Shown: positions 12,101 through 24,100 of the stretch, piece by piece
How positions within the stretch are numbered: position 1 is the first letter of the stretch
Layout: each line of letters opens with the position of its first letter
NCBI GenBank assembly: GCA_944470555.2
Contig: OX104127.1
Span: 90,978,708 to 91,042,707, forward strand
Direction: 5' to 3'
Source of the DNA: Heterobilharzia americana
Taxonomy: Eukaryota; Platyhelminthes; Trematoda; Strigeidida; Schistosomatidae
DNA length: 64,000 nucleotides
Translations under genes and position numbers: made by a program
Notes under the pieces: model-generated
The model's input: the letters and a program-made list of their open reading frames with translations, nothing else
Databases searched by the model: none
What the model was told of the DNA's origin: nothing

Positions 12101-15100
12101 GTAGTGGTTAGTTATATTCAGGTAGGATGAAAATCTTATGACTACATTAAAGAAATAGTGATTAACAGGTGTGAAGTATTACGTCACGTTTAAAAAACGA
12201 CTAAAGGTTGTAGTATGAGTATATAATTGCTTAAATCTTATGACATAAAATGAATGTTCATCAAAGTAATGACAATTCGAAAGAAAGAGATAGTAGTTTA
12301 AAATGTGCAATTTGTGGTAAAGAACGTGTCGATCTTGTTGTGGTCTACGGGAGACAGAGTGGATTTACATATTTTTTTAAACATGTATGTCCGGTTTTCT
12401 TGCGTTGATCCCTCTGGCTTCCGCTATGGATAATATGCAAAGTCGTTCACCTTTTAGGGAGATTGCAAGGGCCACCGTATATGGCAAAAAAGGCGTAATC
12501 TGTCTTGAATTGATTTTAGGTGTCTACTAGATTTGAGAGGATTGCATTGTTGATGCTCCTCGTCATTCCTTTCCCCAACCAAGATGGCATATGTTCACGA
12601 GCGCTCGTGGATAGAGCCTTTGTGTACAGCCTATGTGACTAGCTCCACAGGAGCAGGTGAACTCATAAATGAACATTCAAGTGGCTATCATAGTTAACCT
12701 ATCCTTGGTTCGCTGTGTCAGTAATCGTTTGTTTGCAGGGCTGACAAAAAGTTTCTTTGCATTGAATGTCTTTTCGACTGATCTCCTTAGTCGATGTGTT
12801 GAGATATCCACAGCAATATCACCTTTGAAACTTAGTCTAAGATATATAGGCTATTTATGAACATTGTCTTTCTTTATCTTCTCGCTAGGTTTCAACATGT
12901 TATTTTAAAAGTTTAGCGGATACTCATTTTACTGCAATGTTATCTTCAGCTTATCCATCTCTTCTCCAATGCAGTCATCAGAATAAATGTTTCTTATTTT
13001 TAACTCAGTCATGTGACCAGGTTTCTTTTATATTGAATCGGTGTGAAGCTACGAGAGTAAATATACTGACCAGTCCATATGTTCTTTCGAAAAATATTCC
13101 TTTTAACATACCCATCTGATTTCCTAGTGAGGAAGACATCTTCCTCGAGAGTGAACTTTGTAGCTAGGTGAACTTTACTAAAGGTATTCACGAGATCATC
13201 TTTATTGTAGCCATTCTTGTATAACGAAGTAGTTTTCTCGAAACAATTTTTATAAAACTTTCTTTGTCATATTTCAAGTGTGTTTACAATTGGAAAATAA
13301 CGCTTGGTGCTAGAATGACCTTTTGAACTGGAAAGAAAAAATATACCGCAAAAGATTATACTCACCGCACACGGAGTATTTGTCATGATTTAGTGACCTA
13401 ATGGATAACACTCTGACGTTTGAAGTGACTGGTTCCAAGTTGAAGTATCACTAAGAAGAACATCACCCAATGGAAAGCAGACACATCCACTTGACATGTT
13501 CAAAAGTGGATGAGACGTATGTTCTACGTTCCACTGCTAGCCACCATCTATAGCGTAAATGATATAGTTAACTATCACAGAAATGACTACTGGTATAAAT
13601 CAAACTTTTACCATAATTCAAAGCAACGTTCTAATTTAATTTTTTTTCTAAATCCTTATATTGAATATATACAGAATAGGCAGAAATATGAAAGGAATAT
13701 GTTTTCACATGTACAGTCGTCTCCGATTCATTGTTCTTCCTGAAGAACGTGAAAGTATTGTCAGAGGACATGCTGTTGAAGTAAGTAGAAATACCAATTT
13801 CAAGAATTTATATCTAATTCAGAAAATAATAAGCCTATCTTAGTAGTAACTGATGTGTTTTGAATTGCTTCATATGTCACCAAGTATGATCATTACTGAT
13901 AACCAGCTGTCTTACATTCAAAAGCATCAGTAAGCCAAACAGCCTGGGTGTATCTGGATCTGAAGGTTGTAATGTGTCAAATGTAAACTTATGGAAGATA
14001 TTCTGTTACACTTTTAACCTTAGATTCTTATTCACTCGACGTTTTATTGCTTCTGTTACCTTTATGGTTTCCTAATTTTTGAAAACTTGTTCGATTACCG
14101 ATAAGCCCATCTTCTCTATACAATCATATTTGTTCGTGATCTTTTATCAGGTTTTTTTATCACTTTTCAATTGATGTCAGTAATCAATCAAAGTGATTTC
14201 AAACCTCTGTGATTCATACTTAGAAAGTTGAACTAAATCTCTGCATAATATTTCTCTCCAGTTCAATAATGTATGTTTGAAGGGATTTGATTTCACCAGG
14301 CGATAGTCGTTTCAATGACTGCTTTGGCTTCACTTCCATCGAAGAAGTGATTTAGAATATGATTTAGGATCTATATTATTCATAATACAATTTTGAGCAA
14401 ATTTCAAAGTGGTTTTCCCTTCGTTCAGCATAGCACTATATTTCAGCTGCTCATTGATTATCTTGTAGTCTAACGGTATACTCACTAGATTTCAGTAATA
14501 TAAAGATCCTCCTAGACTATTCAGAACAAAAATAATCCATTTCGAACAATGAAATCTAAAACACCTTTAAGTTCGATGATAAAATAGTTACCATTGGGTG
14601 ATCAACCTTATCATATGCTTAGGTATGATACGAAACATATTAGAAAACATTGTACAGGACCAATGTTGTAATATGTCTTTACAAAATTACTCGTTATTAT
14701 TGTGTTATTGTTTTCAATAACTCAAACTCCAAGCACCACAGATTTTTAGGTAATTTGCATTTTATTACCTGCAATAAAATTTTGAAAGAGTGTTTGTCTG
14801 CCTAATCACCATCTTCTATGTTATACTATATTTATAAACAACATCAAGTTGAGAAGTTACGATTGATCACATCAATGGTTCTTATTAAGGGAATTATTGC
14901 CTGTTTGAGCCATGTAGTGAAGTGCTGACTTTCTGGTTGGGTTGTGATACTTATTCAAAATCTGTGATCACAGCTTCGAGTTATATGATCCAGAAGAGAC
15001 CGCAATGGTACTTAAGCATCTTAATCCAGTTTTTTTGAAATTGAAAACATCTTATTGCTATATATCTTTATTCTTCTTAACTCTATTCACATTTCATAAA

Positions 15101-18100
15101 ATTTCGGGACTGTCACTATTATAGTTTTCTTTGAACTTCCTGAACTCTTGATAATGTACTTCTTGATGTGCAAAGTTGATTCCTGGTAACTTAGTTTGAC
15201 GCATAATAATGTCAACTTTTCTTTTGTTCTTCGTATGCAAATAATGATTGTAAATTTTAAACAAGTAGACGTATCCTGTGTCAAGCAATCTAACGTGAGC
15301 TGTTTACATCAGAGAATTTTTCCAAAAAAATCTCGGTACATGGGAACAACTTTTGTAGTTAGACAAAAAGGAAGTAGAATTTCGAGTTTGATTGCAGTTC
15401 TGAAATAAGCTGAAAAAAGGTGAGCACAACCGACAGTCTGAAGGAGATTTAGGAGTTTCATATTCTAACCACAGTTTTTGTCCGTATTCATTTTATAGAC
15501 ATCGGAACTATTTGTTTAAAAGACAATGTTTTCAAATTCGCCATAAAGTAGTCCACTCGATAAGATTCTAGAGGTGATACTATCAACGAACCGCCTAATT
15601 GTAGATCTCCTTTTTTGAATCATAAGGCATAATTTAATGTCCAGTTTTTCCTTATAAGAAGATTCTGCTGTTTAGATTCGGACTTAAGGCTGATAATCCT
15701 GCAGATATTTCCAGGAAATCACTCTCATCATCTGTAAACGTAAGGGTTTTCTCCGCTAATCTCGGAATCATGTTCTTCTATCAGAAACTCATTTTTCAGC
15801 AAGTGAAATACAAGCTACAGCATTTGGGAACAACATAGCATTGAAAGCAGTTTAATTGCCCTTTGTGTAGCTAATTAAGTAGGCAGTACTACGCACAACC
15901 TATGGAATGTACTGTTACTGCATCTTCAGATTTGTAATCGAACATCTGGTAAACTCAGGAAAAAATCCTTCAAAATTTTGTATTTAAAGTCATCGCACCA
16001 TCTGAAAAGGATTAGAAGACATTTAGGCATTGGTGAAGTATTATTATTTCGAAAGTTCAAACTGTTATTTTGTGTGCGGAAGAAGCACATTTAAAATTCC
16101 TCTTTCTTATGGGCATAACAAAGGATTGATTGTTTTAAGTAATTCTTTCTATGTGTAACTATATAGTCTTCGATATTTTGAGAATATTTTCCTACTTTAA
16201 AGCCTTAACTAAATGACGTACGTTCCAAACTATTCTGACATGTTGCTGAAAATAATTATGGAATGTTATACTTCTTCTACTCACTATATGACCATGAATG
16301 TATAGCAAATAGTTGATCACAACGATCGAATTAACTTTTGCATTAGAGTAGAAATAAACAACCAGTGTAGTTAACAAAACCATTACTCCCAATTCTAGTA
16401 GAAGTCATATAAATAGTTGACGTAAATGCAACTTAACCTACAGGCTTAACATTGAAGGTAAACTTACGAAAATTACATATTCTTTCACAATAAGGTGAAA
16501 AATCTTATCGGAATTTCATTACTAAATATATTAGGGTAATTATTTGTTACTGTATGTTTATGCTTATGTATAGATTCAGAGAATATTTACTCAGTAAGGA
16601 AAATTTTGAGTACAGAAGGAAGGACATAAGTAAATATTTCCAAGTTCAACATGATAAATTTGATCATAACAAACTGAAGATATGGACCATGCTTGCTATA
16701 ATACATGAAGTCTGAAATGAATAAAACCTTGTATGTGGTTATACAGATCAGAATCAATAAACTGACAACATTCCGTTTTTGCTAGTAGCCACCTAATTAT
16801 ACTAAGATGAAGTGTGAACGCCAACGTCCTTAACAAATAACTACTTACTGCTCAAGGCTATTATTAACAGCCAGTTTTGTACCATAGACGTTTTCGTATT
16901 TTTCGAAAAACCATGAAATTTATTTTCACTAATAATGTTGAAATGAAACACTTTGTAAAATATAAAATCAGTAAATAGTTAAGCACAGAGTTTTCACAAT
17001 TTTAAGAAACAAAGAGGGAACGTAGTGATCATTGTCAGACTTTCCTGTTGATTTAATGTCTTTACTTTCCATATTTCTTGAAAAATCAAAACTGAAATAA
17101 TTCAAGCTGATTACACTATCTGAGTGCAAGTTTTGACTCTTTTGTTATTAGTTTCAATTGTGAGATCAGTAAGGTAAAGTATTTGTAGAAATCTCTACAT
17201 TAAACTGATTTTTGTTTGAATTTAGATAACAGTTATCCAATATGATTTTATGTTTCTCTCTCAGGAAGCATGTATTCAAGCTCGGTTACTTGCACCACCA
17301 AATATCTCCATAGATAATGTTCTACGTTCTTTACCGAAGCCACCTCTACCTGAATCCTCCAGAAGCGCTATTCAAGCATTAATGGTAAATACATTTTTGA
17401 TTCACATAACTTTTGAAGTGGTACAACTGTAATAAATAAGCAAGACTTACTTGTTTAATTTTTGTCAAAAGAACGCCTAATAAACTGCATAGAAGTGATT
17501 TAGATATATTCTGAATGTATTCAGAATCACAACGCCATCGGAACCAGTAGAAAAGAAGGAATAAGATTCATACACGTCTAGTGTAACAGTTGTTTAATCA
17601 CCTTATTCCTAAAATAAGTTATAAATTATCGCCAAAATGCCATCCAGTGTTTAGTTAAGTGTTACTATTGATTATAACAAAAAATAAACTGACGCTGAGT
17701 AGTATCGCTTCCACAGGGTTGAATCTAATTTTAGATTAATGCAATGAACACATTTGTTCTACTAGCAGTGCTGTAATTCCTAAAACTGAACTGAACTTAA
17801 AATTTAGTGCTAGTAACATTAGGAGAAGGGAGATACAATCTGAAGTTCTAACAGCATTTTTTCAGAATAGTGGCTTCATCTGGCATAGATTTGTTACAGA
17901 AATAATACACAATACCACTTTTATTTATCTACGTGTTCGCTTCACAAATTCATAGTTAGCTCTCGATGATCATTAGATACTTGATAGAGGCATAGGTAGC
18001 CATTCAGAAACCATATCCCACTACTGAACAATCTTGAAACTTCTGTAAGAGAATCCCTCCTCTAGGAATAGGATATATTAGTCTCTCAATCGTATGATGA

Positions 18101-21100
18101 GATTTTGCTTTCTATGTGCTTTTCATAATGTTTTATTTACATTGGACTAGGTAACCAGTTAATTCTGCTAAGAAATATGACTTTGTCACTGTCAAAATCT
18201 ATTTTATTATTATTAGTTGTCCCTTGGGTTCCTAGTGAAGCATAGGGCTTCAGTGGCACGTCGCCAATTCACTCTCTCCTCTTAACTCTTTTGAATCTAG
18301 CTCCATGACTGCCACGAAGCTTTCATTTCTTCCTCACACCATCTCCTCCACGACATCAACCTTGGGTTCCACTCGAGGGCCTGGCCTGACGCATGATGTC
18401 CTCAAATGGTCTTCTTAGTGTATCTCCAGTCCAATTCATCTCTACTTTCTTCTACATATTTGTTGGGCGATGGATTCTTGGTTATTTCGTTACCAGACCA
18501 GAGTTCCTTATTTTTCTGGCCATCTCATCTTCAGTATCGAGTGAGAGCAGTCGGCAGCGGTTGATTTATGTGTACAGTTTGTTGGAAATACTTTTCGTAG
18601 CTCACTGCCAAGTCTCTGAAGCATATAGAAGCACTGACTTGACTGAATTAGTGTTCAAAATCCGGATCTAGTTCTTTATTCTGAGTGCAGTAGATCCCAC
18701 ACTAATTTCAATCTAGACATCCTTGTTAGCTTCAAACATTGTTCGGACATTCTATGTCTTTATACTTACCTTTGCTTTCATCGAGAGAGAGAAGACACAT
18801 TGGTCAGTCGGCTTTCCGAAGGCTTTCACCAATCGGTGTCATTTCATCTCTCCGATTGCAGAGAGAAACAAGTATATTTTTTAAATTTTTTCTATGCTTT
18901 GAAGTTTCTTTAGAGACTGAATTGGTTTTACGAGGTAGGAATATCAGCCCTATGCCCAATCTCCCCTCTTTATTCGGGTTTAGGACCGGCTATTAACTAC
19001 GGAACTAGTAAACTAGGCGAGATTCACTACTGAAATGCTGAAGTATATTTGTCGAATAATCGTAATAAATTTGTTAATCAGAATTTAAAGTATGGGAGAC
19101 TTTCTTCTAAAATTTTTCCTATGCTTATTTATAATAAGAAAATGCATTAATATAACATATAGACGATTTTGTATGTAGTGGCAGACGTGCAACTTCCAGT
19201 TCAAGGAATTCGTAGAGCAAGGTGCGTATTTCTCACAACGTTATCATGGAAACTGAAGTATCTCATCGGGTATTTTTTTGATAAACGACAATTACAGAAC
19301 AAAATATGAAGTCGACTAATGTCATATATATATATATATATATATGCCAAAAGAATCATAATGACAGTTTCCAATTACTGTTTATTGATATACATGTAAT
19401 TCTCCGTTGTTTTATTAGATCGCATTGTTCGACCCCTATGGACATATGACCTTCTATGCGGTTGCTTCGATGGTACCTGAGCGTTAGTTATGATAATTTG
19501 GTTGGTCATGGCTGGCAAAGGAATCCAGGACACAAATTTCGTCCTATTTGGGACTCGTCAGCTGGATGTACCTGCACCTCAGTCGGAACAATATTACTCA
19601 CGGAGGTGCAGGCACATCCAGCCGACGAGTCCCAAATGGGATGGGACATGTGTCTTACTTTTCTCCACTGGTCACAACTAACCAAATAACAACAGTTTCC
19701 AAATGACAATTTGTATCATCTTATAATAGTTAAAAAAATGACAGAGAAAAATCAGTATCCACAAATAAGATTCAAAATTTCAGGAAGTTGCACGAAATAA
19801 AAATGCACATGAAATAAATTTTTGCTACAGCTTAGCTTCCTAAATATTAACTAGGCTTGTTTTTACGGGTTATCTGTTTGGAGATATGGCTTATTGGGTT
19901 GTGCATCTGACTTTCAAACAATCGATTGCAGGTTAACTTCCTGGCACATCAACTTCGTTCTGTCCATCTGGATAGTATTGTAAGCCTGAACACAATAATT
20001 TTACCTCATAACTATTTGGTTGTTGCATTAACGCTAACCAAAGTCATATATGTTACTTGGTTTGCTGATAAATTATTCATAAATAAGGAAATTTAGTTTG
20101 TATGCCCACACTTTTCATCAGTACAGGAGAGAAAATCAGCGTGACGATAGTTAGAAATAAGGGTATAGGCAAAAACAGTGGTTAATAATATAAAACAGAT
20201 CTAGTAGTCAATTGATTTATAGATGTAGAGTAATGGCGTGCTTTTGGATTTAAACGAAAACGTACATATATACACCTATATAACTGTGAATGATTATGTC
20301 ACAATATAGTAAGTCTATAATCATCAGTTTCATTGGTCTCAAGATTAAGATGCAAGAATTTTGCGATCTATTTATCAATAATGATCAGGGGCGTTATCTA
20401 TTAATGCATAATTAATTCGTGTTATCCCTAATATTATTCTGTTTTGAATCTCAAAACATAAAACATTCAGGTAAACAGTAGCTTGATGTATTCAATTTAC
20501 ATCCCAACCAGTCCAGTCAATCAATATTGTCGGTAAATGCGGACTCTTTTCATTGTAGCTTAATTTTTCAAACGGGAAAGCTATTTAACATAACTGTTGA
20601 AACCATACATATGACGGAAAACTATTGTAACACTTCAAATTAACTGCACACTAGACTAGGTGGTCACCAAATGTGATCAGATGGTGAATATTCTAAAGCC
20701 TAACTATATAAATATCAAAATACTGGACTGCTTGACTGATGTGTTTGTGTGTTTCATTAATATCCGGACTCTAGAATAATAATAAAAAACTATCATTTAG
20801 ACCCAGAGACACGACCGAGATAAAGTATTAGTGATTCTTACCTGGTGATTGACAGTAAACAGTAACGTAAACGTTAGCATGCAGTTTACTACTATTTCTC
20901 GAACTACAATTTGATTTAATACAATCTCTATGGTCTTATATCAAAGTGAGCTACAAAAGTTTTTTTAACTTACAAACCTTGGATGTTCCCAATAAGTACT
21001 AATACATAATTAAAGTTCAAATACGACATCCAAGAAGTATGCCAATTTCTTTTACACATCATCTTTAGTGAGAGGCGATAGTAAAATGGCCTATCTGTGT

Positions 21101-24100
21101 TCAGATCAAGTGAATAAAGATAAATGAACTTCATACAGAAGTCAGGTGAATACCTATCAAGTATTCTAAATTTTCATTTATGGGGTCTATTTTCCATCTG
21201 ACACAGAGTATGGATCATAAGTTACTTAGTGCATAACCTGGAATTCGATTTTTGAGGATTTAATATCCTACTTCTTAGGTTCAAATCGGCAAAGTGGTCT
21301 ATGGACGTTTTAAAGATATGGATAGTTGGACACAGAGCTTAACCTGAATTGAGTCGGTAATCAATAGGCCTCACGGAGACAATTACCTTCAATTCATTCT
21401 TTGCCATGAAACATTACCACTACAAATGGTACCTTGTGAGAACGTTAACGTTTTCTTGTTTCAATGGTTAACGTTCTTTCGATAAAAAAAACAACATCAA
21501 TGGATCGATCGCTTCGAACACAAGAGCGTTACCTACTACACCATTGAGCTATGGTAGCCACCTCTGGTGCGGAGGGTACAGTTTTAGTATAACTGCTTGT
21601 ATTATACCGTCGTGGGTGGGACCGAATCGGTCGGTCTCCATTGGCATGTGGGTTCCTGTCGCACAAGAAGTGGCAATCGTGGCTCGGTGGCGTAGTGGAT
21701 AACGCTCTGGTGTTTAAAGCGACCTCTGCCACCGCCAAATACCGGTGGGAACAACATCACTCACTGTGAGGCAGGTACATCCAGCTGATATGTCTTAAGT
21801 GGGACGAAATGTGCATCCTGGATTCTACTGCTAGCCATCATCCATCAATAATATAGCTTATATAGTTCTTGATAATGTTTAAGTAGAACAATACTTCACT
21901 GTAGAAGCGTTGGCTGGGTCCTGAATTAGAATTCATAACTATTTTAGATGGGTAGTTATTTCATGAGTTTATGGTAGTTTTAATTTAAAAGTCAAAGTGA
22001 CCGATTTTTGTAACCATCCCTTTCATTTTGATTGTTGTCGATAAGTGACCTGCAGAACATTCATTTGGTTGTTCATCTTTTATTTTGGTGATATCTTCAA
22101 GCAGTTACGCATTATTTATTATTATTATTATTATTAGTCCCCTGGGTTCCTAGTGGAACATAGGGCTTCAGTAGCACGCCTCCAGTGACCTCTGTTCTCT
22201 GAGATCTTTTGAATTTGGTTCCACGACAGCCCACAACCTCTCATTTCCTCCTCGCATGACCTCCTCCATGTCACCCTTGGACGTCCAACTCGTCGCTTCC
22301 CATGGGGATTCCACTCGAGGGCCTGACGCGTGATGTCCTCAGTCGGCCTTCTCAGTGCATGGCCAATCCATCTCCACTTCTTCCTGCATATTTGTTGCGT
22401 GATAGGTTCTTGGTTGGTTCGTTCCCAGAGTTCCTTGTTGCTTATTTTTTCTGGCCATCTGATCTTCAGCAGCGAGCGTAAGCAGTTGTTGATGAATGTC
22501 TGTAGTTTATTGGAAATGCCTTTCGTGACGCGCCAAGTCTCTGAGCCATACAAGAGCACTGACTTGACGTTGGTGTTGAAAATCCGTATCTTGTTCCACA
22601 TGCTGAGTGCAGAAGATCTCCACACTGGTTTCAGGCTAATGAACGCCTGTCTTGCTTTTCCGATTCTGACTTTGACGTCCTCGTCCGTCCCGCCTGTAGT
22701 TGAAACAGTGCTTCCTAGATAAGTGAAGGAGGTTACTTCCTTCAAGTTTCTCCCGTTGACGGTGATTGGAGTTTGTTGTTGTTGTTGTGATGGTGGTGGT
22801 GCGGTATCTTCATCACTTCTGTCTTCTCTATATTCACCTGAAGTCCCGTCTTAGCTGCCTCTTCTGTCAACTTGTTAGTTTTTGCCTGCAGATCTTCAAG
22901 TTTATGTGACATTAGGCATAAGTCATCGGCGAAATCCAAGTCTTCTAGGTTCTTTTCCGTCGTCCAGTGTATCCCCCTCTTCTCGCTGCCTACTGTTTGC
23001 TGCATGATCCAGTCCACCACAATAAGGAATATCATGGGGGATAGTAGGCAACCTTGTTTCACTCCTGTCTTCACTTCAAAGGCATCACTGAGCTTCCCAT
23101 TGTGGATTACTTGGCATGTGGCATCTTCATATAGTTGTTGAATGAGGCGGATAAAGGTTTGCGGTACTCCGTAGTATTGAAGCAGTTTCCAAATTACTTC
23201 TCGGTCGACGCTGTCAAAGGCCTTCTCAAAGTCGATGAAGTTGAGGTATAGAGCTGATTGCCATTCTACGCTCTGTTCTATGATGATACGAAGCGTTGCA
23301 ATTTGGTCAGCACATGATTTGTACTTCCTGAAGCCTGCCTGTTCCGGTCGCAGTTTTGAATCCAGTGCGTCTTTAAGCCTCTCCAGGATGATGCGGCTTA
23401 ATATTTTACTTGGGGTGGACAGGAGAGTGATTCCGCGCCAGTTCTTGCAAGCACTGAGGTCTCCCTTCTTCGGCAGTTTGACAAGGTAACCCTTCTTCCA
23501 ATCGTCAGGTACCTTCTCTTCCCTCCACACCTTCTGCAATAGTGGTGTGAGCATGTCCGCTGTTGTCTCTGCATCTGTTCTCAGTGCTTCTGGCGGTATT
23601 CCATCTGGTCCTGCTGCTTTCCCGCATTTCAGTAGCTTTATGGCGTTCAGGACTTCCATTTTCGTTGGGGGATTTATGTTCACTTGTAATTCAGCGGCTG
23701 CAGGTGGTATTTCTGGACGAAGTGCAGGTGGTGGTCGATTCAAGAGCTTCTTGAAGTGGTCGGCCCATCGTTTCCTCTGTTTCTCTTCTTTTGTAATTAA
23801 ATTTCCTTCTTCATCTTTTATTGGTTTCATCTGTGTTGGTCTCTTCCCTGATAGCAACCTGGTTATTTGATACAATGTCGTCAGGTCTCTCTTACCTGCA
23901 GCCTGTTCTGCTTCACTTGCCAGTTTTCGTAGAAGTGTCTTTTGTCTTTGCGTGCACTCTTCTTCACTTCTTTGTCCAGTGTTTTATACATTGTGCTCAG
24001 TTCCTCTTGTCGTTGAGCATCCTTGCACTGGTTTATCTTCTGCTTCACCATCCTCCTCTCCTCTATCAGCTTCCAGGTATCCGTCGAGATCCATTCCTTG

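Larger units (their letters stand above)
10025..13674 (+). other. YTHDC2-like intron: two PLE copies and a SINE
   Basis: Holds the PLE copy with inverted terminal repeats (about 10480-12035), a second PLE on the opposite strand (about 12370-13260) and a degraded Sm-alpha SINE (about 13400-13560). 12035-12370 shows nothing. Confidence 0.7.

Noticed and set aside
21520..21740. A 69-codon minus-strand gene
   Set aside because: It is SINE sequence (tRNA-like head read backwards).
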